In this document: positions 34,475 to 41,970 of the stretch, one piece after another
Position numbering within the stretch: position 1 is the first letter of the stretch
Layout: every line of letters begins with the position of its first letter
Notes under the pieces: model-generated
What the model saw: the letters and a program-made list of their open reading frames with translations, nothing else
What the model was told of the DNA's origin: nothing
Database searches by the model: none
Position numbers and translations under genes: made by a program
Assembly (NCBI RefSeq): GCF_021442025.1
Contig: NZ_CP090446.1
Span: 1,860,001 to 1,924,000, forward strand
Length of the DNA stretch: 64,000 nt
Source: Sphingobacterium sp. SRCM116780
GTDB lineage: Bacteria > Bacteroidota > Bacteroidia > Sphingobacteriales > Sphingobacteriaceae
Direction of reading: 5' to 3'

Positions 34475-35011
34475 ATGGCACAAAAGATAGATATTACAGA
34501 AGCAAAAGTATATGTCGGAACCTATCGAAAATACAATGAGGGATCACTTTTCGGAGAGTGGTTAAAGTTATCCGACTATGCAGACAAAGACGACTTTTAT
34601 CGGGGGTGCAGAGAACTGCACAAAGATGAAGAAGACCCCGAATTTATGTTTCAGGATTATGAAAATGTTCCTGATGGATTGATCCGAGAAAGTTGGATCA
34701 GCGACAATGCATTCTACGTTTTAGAAGCACTGCAAGACATGAACGAAAGCCAAAGAGAAGCTTTCTTAATATGGAGCAATAACGGCCACCACAGCTTAGC
34801 AGACAAAGATATAGGCGACCTGATCAGTGATTTTGATTGTGAATTTATTGGATTGTACAAAAGTGAGGAAGATTTTGCAACGGAACTTATCGCGAACAGA
34901 GAAGATCTGACAGATTTCGCAAGACAATATCTTGACTATGAAGCCTATGCAAGAGACCTCTTTTGCAGTGACTATTGGAGTGAGGACGGCTACATATTCC
35001 TTAACGTATAA
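34475..35011 (+). CDS. ardA: Antirestriction protein ArdA
   Basis: 178 residues, strongly acidic. The opening KVYVGTYRKYNEGSLFGEWLKL is read as the ArdA start (segment shortened here: VYVGTYRKYNEGSLFGEW), followed by DDFYRGCRELHKDEEDPEFM and FDCEFIGLYKSEEDFA, matching the known ArdA order. ArdA mimics DNA in shape and charge and blocks type I restriction enzymes, protecting incoming DNA. It is preceded by ssb as in leading regions of conjugative elements. Confidence 0.92.
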   Translation: MAQKIDITEAKVYVGTYRKYNEGSLFGEWLKLSDYADKDDFYRGCRELHKDEEDPEFMFQDYENVPDGLIRESWISDNAFYVLEALQDMNESQREAFLIWSNNGHHSLADKDIGDLISDFDCEFIGLYKSEEDFATELIANREDLTDFARQYLDYEAYARDLFCSDYWSEDGYIFLNV

Positions 35012-35030
35012 ATACCAGTTTTAACCAAGG

Positions 35031-35049
35031 CAACCGCCAAAGGCGGTTG
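35031..35049 (+). terminator. Hairpin after ardA
   Basis: Perfect 8-bp stem CAACCGCC/GGCGGTTG with AAA loop, 20 bp after the ardA stop. No T-run follows, so termination would be weak or it is an RNA-processing or attenuation site. Confidence 0.5.
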
Positions 35050-35068
35050 TCTATAAAAAATAAATACC

Positions 35069-35245
35069 ATGCTAATTATAGAAACTTTTACAGCAACATT
35101 AAAACATGATCACGGCAAGCGACGATTAACAATAGTATCGCTAAGTGGCGAAGAAGGAGCAATTAAGCAGATAACTATGGCAGAGAATTGTCCTAGAATA
35201 GCAATAAAAAATTTAAAAAAAATAAGCACTCATGAAATACTATAG
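35069..35245 (+). CDS. Small hypothetical protein, 58 aa
   Basis: Open frame from ATG 35069 (MLIIETFTATLKHDHGKRRL...) to TAG 35245. Mostly beta then helical, basic C-terminus. No family recognised. It lies in a co-directional run between ardA and the PRTRC genes, at normal spacing, but its coding status is uncertain. Confidence 0.4.
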   Translation: MLIIETFTATLKHDHGKRRLTIVSLSGEEGAIKQITMAENCPRIAIKNLKKISTHEIL

Positions 35246-35361
35246 GATGAATATACAGAGCGAATCGAAAAAGTGATTGTCCCCACTTAAATGTTTCCTA
35301 AAATTTTGAAAGAATCTGGAAACTAAGATTACTTAAAATTGGAAAATCTAAAGTTAAAGCT

Positions 35362-35751
35362 ATGAATATCGGTATAATAACTTATAAAAAATATGATGAA
35401 AATGTGCTACTAAATGCCTTTTTCAATGCAGATGAACTATTTACAATCATCTTAAAAGATGAGGATTTTATCCGCTTTGAAATCTTTGACTGCAATAAAA
35501 AATTACTGGCTTCGACGAATTTCCCTGATGTAGACGGAAAGGGATTTTATATCCATCCTGTACAAGTTGAAAGAGAAGAGGAATTATTATGGATAAATTA
35601 TTATGCCTTTAGAACACCGTCAACAATTCGTAAAACAAAGGTCATTTGGAAAGTTTATGGTACACCGTTCCGAACAAAAAAACTAGCAACTGAACATGCT
35701 ACTAAAATGAATACTGCAATAGCTAGAGAAATAGAAAAGTTTAAAGATTAA
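35362..35751 (+). CDS. Hypothetical protein, 129 aa
   Basis: Soluble, beta-rich N-terminus (IGIITYKKYDENVLLNAFFNADELF) and helical basic C-terminus (TKKLATEHATKMNTAIAREIEKF). Not recognised. It is 15 bp before the next small gene in the same transcript direction and upstream of the PRTRC cassette, so probably a cargo or accessory gene of that module. Confidence 0.6.
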   Translation: MNIGIITYKKYDENVLLNAFFNADELFTIILKDEDFIRFEIFDCNKKLLASTNFPDVDGKGFYIHPVQVEREEELLWINYYAFRTPSTIRKTKVIWKVYGTPFRTKKLATEHATKMNTAIAREIEKFKD

Positions 35752-35766
35752 AAAATTTAAAACTCC

Positions 35767-35964
35767 ATGAAAATTACCGATTTAAAAGGGCACTCTATTG
35801 AAGTAACCGATCTTAATAAAGCCATTAAACAGGCTAGATCATATAAAGATTATTATCATACTGACCCTAGCTTCGCTGATTTTGATAAACGTCAAAATGA
35901 GTACTGGAAAGACATGTATGAGAAATTGATAACTATTAAAAAAATGAATTATGGAAACAACTAA
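35767..35964 (+). CDS. Small hypothetical protein, 65 aa
   Basis: MKITDLKGHSIEVTDLNKAI followed by a Tyr-rich helical segment (YKDYYHTDPSFADFDKRQNEY). This kind of short protein, ending in a helix of 20-30 residues, is frequent just upstream of PRTRC-E in Bacteroidota plasmids and elements, but I cannot name a family. It overlaps the PRTRC E gene by 14 bp, indicating translational coupling. Confidence 0.6.
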   Translation: MKITDLKGHSIEVTDLNKAIKQARSYKDYYHTDPSFADFDKRQNEYWKDMYEKLITIKKMNYGNN

Positions 35965-36514
35965 TTTTTTCACACAGCTTGCACAATTGGACATCAAAGG
36001 ACATATTGTGCTCACAATAGCAAGATCAGCAGATGATACCTTTATCGTTTCGACTTTGGTACGTGCCCTGTCCTCTTCTGAATCAGCTCCAAGCAAAATT
36101 ATTCCCTATAACCTTACAGCAAGAGCAGAGGAACTGGACAACTGTTATTTTGATCGAATCACCGCACCTGCGCAAAAGGCAGGGGAAATCGTTGATAACA
36201 TGGAGGAATATTTAAAATCAATGGAGAATGCTAAAGCTAAACCGCAAAAGGAGAAAAGCAAAACGTCCAAACCGCAGGGAGAAGCAGAAAAACGTACTCA
36301 GAAATACCATGATGCCTTGAACAAATCGGAGGAACTTGAAAAGCAGAAAAAATATAACGATGCATGGACTGCACTTCCCAAAGCATCAGAATATCCTGAA
36401 CATGCAGAATTGATCAGGAGCCGACAGACTGCTATTGAACATAAGATCTGGCCTGATCTGTTTGCCAATACGGAACATCAGGTGAAGGAAATCGAACAGG
36501 AAGAAGAAGAATAG
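35951..36514 (+). CDS. PRTRC system protein E
   Basis: 187 residues. N-terminal conserved part (NFFTQLAQLDIKGHIVLTIA; about 1-75) is the PRTRC-E domain, followed by a Lys/Glu-rich linker and a helical C-terminal half that is likely coiled coil. PRTRC means ParB-related, ThiF-related cassette, a set of genes on plasmids and integrative elements whose role is unknown. Start overlaps the preceding gene; protein C follows 26 bp after the stop. Function of E is not known. Confidence 0.78.
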   Translation: METTNFFTQLAQLDIKGHIVLTIARSADDTFIVSTLVRALSSSESAPSKIIPYNLTARAEELDNCYFDRITAPAQKAGEIVDNMEEYLKSMENAKAKPQKEKSKTSKPQGEAEKRTQKYHDALNKSEELEKQKKYNDAWTALPKASEYPEHAELIRSRQTAIEHKIWPDLFANTEHQVKEIEQEEEE

Positions 36515-36540
36515 AATGTTTAATTAAAAATCGAATAAAA

Positions 36541-36759
36541 ATGATATTAGCGACAGAACTTCAAAGAGTATTTATACTCCAAGATAAAGGAAATGAAATT
36601 AAGCTCACAGACCCTGAGCGAAATTGGTCTGAACAGGATGTGCTGTTCTTTTACTCCAATATGTATCCAATACTAACAACGGCAAAAATATCGTCACCTG
36701 TAATACAGGATGATCAGATCGTTTACAGGTTCGAAACAGTAATCGGAACAAAAGGTTAA
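36541..36759 (+). CDS. PRTRC system protein C (prokaryotic ubiquitin-like, beta-grasp)
   Basis: 72 residues, family length. Pattern MILATELQRVFILQDKGNEI, LTDPERNWSEQDVLFFYSNMYP, then TTAKISSP and a final strand ending RFETVIGTKG. This is the PRTRC-C family, which is classed with prokaryotic ubiquitin-like (beta-grasp) proteins. It ends in ...IGTKG, so a C-terminal Gly is present as on ubiquitin-like modifiers, although not the usual GG. It lies between E and F in the cassette order E-C-F-B-ThiF. Confidence 0.8.
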   Translation: MILATELQRVFILQDKGNEIKLTDPERNWSEQDVLFFYSNMYPILTTAKISSPVIQDDQIVYRFETVIGTKG

Positions 36760-36775
36760 TATAAAATTTAATACG

Positions 36776-37915
36776 ATGGAACATCATGCAAAAACAATAT
36801 CCACCAACAGTAAAGCGACCAAGAAACGAACAGCAACATCGGCTACATCAGCAGTTAGGAGCGTTCGAGTATTGGATGAAGAGAACAAAGGATGCAGGGG
36901 AAATTGGCAAAGACAAACGCCAGTCCCTGCCCCCTTCCATGTTGCCAATGCCTTTTTAAGATTGAAATTTTTACCAAGGTTGCAGGAACCTGAACTCATA
37001 GAAGATTGTAACAAAATGGAAAGGGAGTATTATGATTTCCTTTCTCTAGTCGCCCAAAAATATGGCATTAACCCACAGGACACAACGGCTATTCCCTTTC
37101 CCTATAATATTTCTGCTTCACTCGCAGATGTAAGACAGCAATTAAAGGAACGCACAGCAGATTGGAAAGAAGTCAGACTGATATATGAAAATAACTGCAC
37201 GTATTTCGCAAAAGAAGAAAGGTACAATACAGGGATGACATTGTACTATATCCCCGTTATTCCATTGTATGAAATTTTGCAAAACGCTAAACACGAAAAT
37301 ACGGGTGTACTTTTACTATCCGTGTATGCTTACCTCTATCAGATACTGGGGGTTCCATACTACAGAAATGAGGATAGCTACCTGTATTCGACCTATGAAA
37401 CATTTGAGGAGTGGATTTTAGAAGATGGGGAAGATCAAATATTTGACGATCTTCAATATGCCAAGGATATTGGAGATTTAATGAAAAATAAGATTTGCGC
37501 TGAAAATTTAGATTCTTTTGAAACCCGATTAATAAGCTTTAAAGCAAAGACTGATTTTGACAGGAAAATCTTAAAAGTAGCCACGCAATTTTTTGACCTT
37601 TACAAAAAATTTCCTAACACCCGAGTAGACAGAAAGTATTTTCCACTTCGGTTTAGGGAAGAACAGGAATATGAAGATAGATATGTGATGCTGGATAACT
37701 ATCTATCTTTCTGCTCATCTTTAAAGGGAAACCTATTTGAATGCATATGCCAGTTTGTTAATGAAGATTTACAGGAATATGGTGAAATTGATGAGCCTAC
37801 CCGATTCCTGCCATTTGATAATAGAACCATTGTCGATAACAATTTCGATTTTGAAAGTGCCGTTTTTGACAGCCTTGATGATCTGATCGCAATTTGGCAA
37901 AATTCAACCTTCTAA
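36776..37915 (+). CDS. PRTRC system protein F
   Basis: 379 residues, cytoplasmic, acidic. Ser/Thr/Lys-rich flexible N-terminus (about 1-45), then a helical body with VPAPFHVANAFLRLKFLP and repeated Tyr/Asp-rich segments (EDSYLYSTYETFEEWILEDGED). The assignment rests mainly on cassette position (between C and B) and size; the family has no known activity. Start ATG 36776 lies 16 bp after the C stop. Confidence 0.7.
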   Translation: MEHHAKTISTNSKATKKRTATSATSAVRSVRVLDEENKGCRGNWQRQTPVPAPFHVANAFLRLKFLPRLQEPELIEDCNKMEREYYDFLSLVAQKYGINPQDTTAIPFPYNISASLADVRQQLKERTADWKEVRLIYENNCTYFAKEERYNTGMTLYYIPVIPLYEILQNAKHENTGVLLLSVYAYLYQILGVPYYRNEDSYLYSTYETFEEWILEDGEDQIFDDLQYAKDIGDLMKNKICAENLDSFETRLISFKAKTDFDRKILKVATQFFDLYKKFPNTRVDRKYFPLRFREEQEYEDRYVMLDNYLSFCSSLKGNLFECICQFVNEDLQEYGEIDEPTRFLPFDNRTIVDNNFDFESAVFDSLDDLIAIWQNSTF

Positions 37916-37927
37916 AAATAAAATAGT

Positions 37928-38638
37928 ATGAAAGATATAACCAACAGCTTCGGAACTTATTTTCATCCTGTATCTGCACTCGTATTTTATCAGAGTGAAA
38001 ATTACACAAGAGAGTCGTATGTGGAACATTATGACATCGACAAGAGTGGAAATCCTATAAATGCACATCCCTTAACGGTGCGAGAAGCAAAAAAATTAGC
38101 AGAATCACTTCATATTGATCAAAAAAAGAATAATCTATTACATTCTGATGGACTATTGGATAGTAATATTTTGTCTTTTGATGCCAAAATTGGAAAAATC
38201 ATATGGTTTACAAAGGCTCAGTTCCGACAGCTCCACTTTGGCCAGGGTCTCGGAATAGCTTCAGGCATGGCGCATACTCCTGCATTGTTATGGATAGCGC
38301 ACAAAGAATCACTGAATATACATGCCTTATCAGGCAACAGAAGGCCTACACCTAATACCCAACTTTATTATGCTCCGTTTTTTAATGTCTATCAAAATGG
38401 AAATGTCTGTATGGGCACGGTGGATATAGAAGTGAACGAAACAGGTTCTATAAAGCAATTGACGACCCTATGGGAATCGTATTTTTTTAACAGCTATTTT
38501 ACGCATTTGATGTCCGAGCACAATCCTGTAAACGGCAATTGCGTACTCTTATGGGAAAGTCTGATCAATTCAGAAAAGCCGTTCCCTAATGAAGCTCTTA
38601 TAAAAAATAATAGAAAACTTAAAGATATATTGTTATGA
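37928..38638 (+). CDS. PRTRC system protein B (E2-like)
   Basis: 236 residues. Contains the stretch FFNVYQNGNVCMGTVDI at 151-167, which closely parallels the E2 ubiquitin-conjugating active site (HPNVY-x-x-G-x-I-C-L): Asn153 would match the catalytic Asn of HPN and Cys161 the thioester Cys. The PRTRC-B family is grouped with the prokaryotic E2 family D. Its stop overlaps the ThiF start by 4 bp (ATGA), typical of coupled translation. Predicted to receive protein C from the E1-like protein. Confidence 0.8.
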   Translation: MKDITNSFGTYFHPVSALVFYQSENYTRESYVEHYDIDKSGNPINAHPLTVREAKKLAESLHIDQKKNNLLHSDGLLDSNILSFDAKIGKIIWFTKAQFRQLHFGQGLGIASGMAHTPALLWIAHKESLNIHALSGNRRPTPNTQLYYAPFFNVYQNGNVCMGTVDIEVNETGSIKQLTTLWESYFFNSYFTHLMSEHNPVNGNCVLLWESLINSEKPFPNEALIKNNRKLKDILL

Positions 38639-39447
38639 AAACGATAAAAAACAAAGTTCATTTTCTCCCAAATGACTTATTAAGTCCAACGAATCCCATC
38701 CGTGTAAACGTTATCGGCGCAGGGGGAACAGGTTCTAAGTTCATGACATCGCTGATAGAGATTAATCATAGTTTAATTGAACTAGGCCATGCAGGTTTAC
38801 AGGTACATTTGTGGGACGATGATATCATAACTCAGGCTAATATCGGTCGCCAACGTTTTGCGGAATCGGAAAAAGGTCTGTACAAGTCCGTGGCGATTAT
38901 CAATCGTATCAATCGTTGGTCTGGTTTTAATTGGAAAGCGGAAACTCAAAAATTTGAACGTGATGTACAAGGTGAAATTCCCGAAAATGCAGGAGCATCA
39001 ATTTATATATCCTGTACAGATAATGTAGAATCGAGATTTGAGATTGCTAACATCGTGCGAAAACTGAAAGGACAATATAACCATCATAGGTATAGCGCAA
39101 ACTACTGGTTAGATTTCGGAAATAGTAAATATTCAGGGCAGGTAATCCTTTCAACAATAGGTAAGATTGAACAACCTCGATCAAAAAAGTTTGCAACTGT
39201 GGCTGAACTACCGTTTGTTACCGATGAATATGCTGACTTACTTCAAGAATCTGAAAAAACGGATGATACGCCTAGCTGTTCCCTTGCGGAATCTCTTGAC
39301 AAGCAGGATCTTTTTATCAATGCTACTTTGGCACAGATGGGGGCTTCCCTTCTATGGAATCTTTTTAGGTTCGGCATGACTGAAAATCGAGGTTTCTTTC
39401 TTAACCTCCAAAATTTCAGGACTCAGCCAATTCCCGTGGGCAGTTGA
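38635..39447 (+). CDS. PRTRC system ThiF family protein (E1-like adenylyltransferase)
   Basis: 270 residues. Rossmann ATP-binding loop GAGGTG at 28-33, metal/ATP Asp cluster DDD 61-63, ANIGRQRF around 68-75 with the conserved Asn-x-x-Arg-Gln, TDNVESR near 128-134, and a late conserved Cys in TPSCSLAES (Cys215), the position used for thioester in E1-like enzymes. It should activate a C-terminal Gly carrier such as protein C. The cassette ends here; ParB, the actin-like protein D and the JAB-type protein A are not in the window. Confidence 0.88.
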   Translation: MKTIKNKVHFLPNDLLSPTNPIRVNVIGAGGTGSKFMTSLIEINHSLIELGHAGLQVHLWDDDIITQANIGRQRFAESEKGLYKSVAIINRINRWSGFNWKAETQKFERDVQGEIPENAGASIYISCTDNVESRFEIANIVRKLKGQYNHHRYSANYWLDFGNSKYSGQVILSTIGKIEQPRSKKFATVAELPFVTDEYADLLQESEKTDDTPSCSLAESLDKQDLFINATLAQMGASLLWNLFRFGMTENRGFFLNLQNFRTQPIPVGS

Positions 39448-39462
39448 CAAAAATTGCCCGCG

Positions 39463-39577
39463 GCCAAAAGGCAGTTCCTTCCTATGGTCGAAACAGCCTT
39501 TTGGCGGTAAAGCGGTGCAAGCCTTTTTGAAAATAACTCCCTATCACCTGGCGATGCGTATTTTCAAAAAGGTTTGC
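39463..39577 (+). other. Two consecutive large hairpins after the PRTRC cassette
   Basis: Stem 1: GCCAAAAGGC (39463-39472) with GCCTTTTGGC (39496-39505), 10-bp perfect. Stem 2: 39517-39535 with 39559-39577, 19 bp with one G-T mismatch, 23-nt loop. They mark the module end. Plausible roles are termination, an oriT/single-strand initiation structure, or a recombination site; none is proven. Confidence 0.6.
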
Positions 39578-39634
39578 GGGCTGTTAGTTATTTTAGTTAA
39601 TATTCTACTTTTAAAAATTATAGATTGTAAACGA

Positions 39635-39910
39635 CTAATCATTAGGATTAATTATTAGACTTTTACTGCGTTCTGAAAAGTCAATAGTTTTTAATATGTA
39701 ACTGAATTTAGAAATATTAACTTCATAATTTTGATCTAACTCATTTCTGCAACTATCATTGGTGTAGGAAAAAACATTTATAATTTCATTTATTAATCCC
39801 AAACGTTCTTCTTCTGTTCTGCTTCCAGAAGCAGATAATACTTTTAAAAGGTTGATTTTTAAATCTATTACATTGTCAATTACAATATCTGAATTTATTT
39901 TTTCTTCCAT
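39635..39910 (-). CDS. Small hypothetical protein, likely partner of the RES-domain gene
   Basis: 91 residues, acidic, mostly helical (DNVIDLKINLLKVLSASG, TEEERLGLINEIINVF). No family recognised. It follows the RES gene by 86 bp on the same strand, so it may be an antitoxin/immunity component or accessory. Antitoxins of RES toxins are usually Xre-COG5654 proteins upstream of the toxin; this one is downstream and has no visible helix-turn-helix. Confidence 0.55.
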   Translation of the reverse strand: MEEKINSDIVIDNVIDLKINLLKVLSASGSRTEEERLGLINEIINVFSYTNDSCRNELDQNYEVNISKFSYILKTIDFSERSKSLIINPND

Positions 39911-39996
39911 AATAATTTATCATTTTTTAATAAATAGTTCATTAAGGATTACATGGCACCTTTTATAATTTCAACTTTGAGTTATTTTAGCAATTA

Positions 39997-41085
39997 CTAT
40001 AATATAGGTGCTGTCTGACTGATTTCTAAATAATACTCCAATTTTCCTAAGGTCGAATAAAAATAAGGATATTTTTTACCATCAATAATTTCTAAATTTG
40101 GAATTTTCCTATTTACAATTTGAGCATCACCGTCTCCATAAAGAAAAATTTGACCACCAGTTGCAAATTGATATAAATTCCAAGATGCTACATCTGTACT
40201 TTCAAAATATGATGTAAGTCTGTTACATATTCCAACACCTTCACTTGTTTTGACTGGCAAAACAATATTTATTAATTCAGTATTTTCATTAAATACCTTT
40301 GATGTGATATGAGTTGATTTATATTGTATTCCATCTAACCTGTCATTATTCCTTATCCACTGCAAAACTAATTGTGGAACTATATATTCTGGTTTAAATG
40401 TATCAGTAGGGTCCTTGACCTTCACACTACAACACATTATTATCGGAAAAGTCATAAAAAATCTGTATAACTCATCAATATCTGTACAATCTTTTGAAGG
40501 TGGAGTTAGATCAAGTAGTTTGATTTCTTTTATATTTTTAAATTTTATAGCCTGAATTTTATCTATTGACGGACGATTTAATTCTTCCCAGCAGATATAA
40601 ATCGTTCTACCCAAATATAAACTGGGAAAACCTGGTATGCTAAATCTTTGGGTTGAGACTTTATTTCTTAATTCGAAAGGAATATGAAACATTTCTGACC
40701 TTTTGTACAGATAATTTTTATCACTTAATCTGATTCTGAAAAAACTTTCATTGACTGCATATTCCTTTTGATTAATAATTGCGTATAAGTCTTTAAAATC
40801 ATTACGAAAGACTGTATCAATTTTTTCATAAGCATTGAAAGGATTCCCATTATAGTAGTCTTCAAAACAAAGTATAAGACTTTCGATAACTTTTCTTTGA
40901 ACTTCCTTTACAAAATCCGATGAAATATGATTTTTTTCAATATGAATAGGTCCTGGATCTAAATCGTTAACTTTTTCTAAAAATAGTTTTAGTTTAGCAA
41001 TAATAAATGTTTTATAATTCTCATTTGTAGTTTGGTTCAACGGTAACTCAAAAATTTTATCTTTTAAAAGTTGCTCAAAGTTCAT
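39997..41085 (-). CDS. RES-domain protein with N-terminal helical extension (putative NAD-degrading toxin/defence protein)
   Basis: 362 residues. The RES core is at about 113-300: FFRIR (116-119, Arg), EMFHIPFELR (131-140), STQRFSIPGFPSLYLG (143-159) and WEEL (166-169), the order expected for R, E and S active-site segments of the RES fold, which in known toxins degrades NAD+. It differs from short RES toxins by about 110 extra N-terminal helical residues, similar in principle to HEPN/RES fusions. No Xre-like antitoxin is adjacent. The 91-residue gene downstream is the only co-oriented neighbour. Divergent or convergent neighbours are the PRTRC and VgrG modules. Confidence 0.65.
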   Translation of the reverse strand: MNFEQLLKDKIFELPLNQTTNENYKTFIIAKLKLFLEKVNDLDPGPIHIEKNHISSDFVKEVQRKVIESLILCFEDYYNGNPFNAYEKIDTVFRNDFKDLYAIINQKEYAVNESFFRIRLSDKNYLYKRSEMFHIPFELRNKVSTQRFSIPGFPSLYLGRTIYICWEELNRPSIDKIQAIKFKNIKEIKLLDLTPPSKDCTDIDELYRFFMTFPIIMCCSVKVKDPTDTFKPEYIVPQLVLQWIRNNDRLDGIQYKSTHITSKVFNENTELINIVLPVKTSEGVGICNRLTSYFESTDVASWNLYQFATGGQIFLYGDGDAQIVNRKIPNLEIIDGKKYPYFYSTLGKLEYYLEISQTAPIL

Positions 41086-41474
41086 AGGATTTTAATTGTT
41101 AAAGTTATCTATAGTACATGCAAAGCAAACTATTTATTATTTTATCATTGTTTTGATTTCAGATTTTTTTTAAAATGGACATCAAGCTCTTTAAGATATT
41201 TTCTAAAACAGAAGAAGTCAAAAATCCATTATTTGAATTTATTTCATTACTATACCGTGTCTTTAAAGGTTAGCGAATCAAGAAAAATCAACCCTTTATT
41301 TTCAGGTCTATGTTTTTATACAGCAAAGTAAGAATTCCAATCGTCGATTGAATTTACTCTAGATAATATAACTTGCTCCGATCCATAACCTCGTACCTCT
41401 GTTCAGGAGTATAAAATTGCACATAAAAAGAAAAACATACTAGTATTAAATATCAGCAAAAACAATAATATAAT

Positions 41475-41960
41475 TTATGCATATTTATTTTCAATATCTT
41501 CTCCTAACGCACATTCCAATATAATTTGGAAAAAGAGTTCTTCATTAGTAGTTGAAAACAAATTGGTTTCAAAATTATCTCTTGGATGGAAACTAAATAA
41601 TTTAGACTGTATATTTTGCACAAATAAATATTGCTCTGAATCTGCATAAAAAATATATTCTGCAAAATATGCATTTGTATGCCACTCTTCATTAGCCTCG
41701 AATATCCCATCTATATACCTATCCTCATATCCATTTATTAATGCCCTCATTGTAGCATACAAAACTGTTCCATTATTATCTATTCCATTTGTGATTTCTA
41801 GTATTTTAACAAATGTAGTTGGTATTTCAAACTTGAATAGTTGTATAAATAAAGATTTAAGTTTTTCTAGATCAAATGAAACTGCTGGTAATTGAATTTC
41901 ATCACCATATTTTAGATTTTGATCTTTTATTTTTTCTATTAAAGATTTTATTGTTTCCAT
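41475..41960 (-). CDS. SMI1/KNR4-like immunity protein
   Basis: 161 residues, acidic, cytoplasmic. The SUKH-type pattern is visible: helix LEKLKSLFIQLFKFEIPTTF, ITNGIDNNGTVLY (NG-x-D loop), EANEEWHTNAYFAEYIFYAD and the final strand SKLFSFHPRDNF. SMI1/KNR4-like (YrhA-type) proteins neutralise nuclease toxins of polymorphic toxin systems. It begins 10 bp after the HNH toxin stop, so it is almost certainly the cognate immunity gene. No signal peptide, fitting a toxin active in the cytoplasm. Confidence 0.75.
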   Translation of the reverse strand: METIKSLIEKIKDQNLKYGDEIQLPAVSFDLEKLKSLFIQLFKFEIPTTFVKILEITNGIDNNGTVLYATMRALINGYEDRYIDGIFEANEEWHTNAYFAEYIFYADSEQYLFVQNIQSKLFSFHPRDNFETNLFSTTNEELFFQIILECALGEDIENKYA

Positions 41961-41970
41961 ATATTAAAAA

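Noticed and set aside
36776..37915. Relaxase or replication protein reading for the large PRTRC gene
   Set aside because: No HUH, MOB or Rep motif; its place between C and B fits PRTRC F.
41071..41331. 86-residue plus-strand ORF after the RES gene start
   Set aside because: Low-complexity composition, starts inside the RES gene on the other strand, no supporting context.
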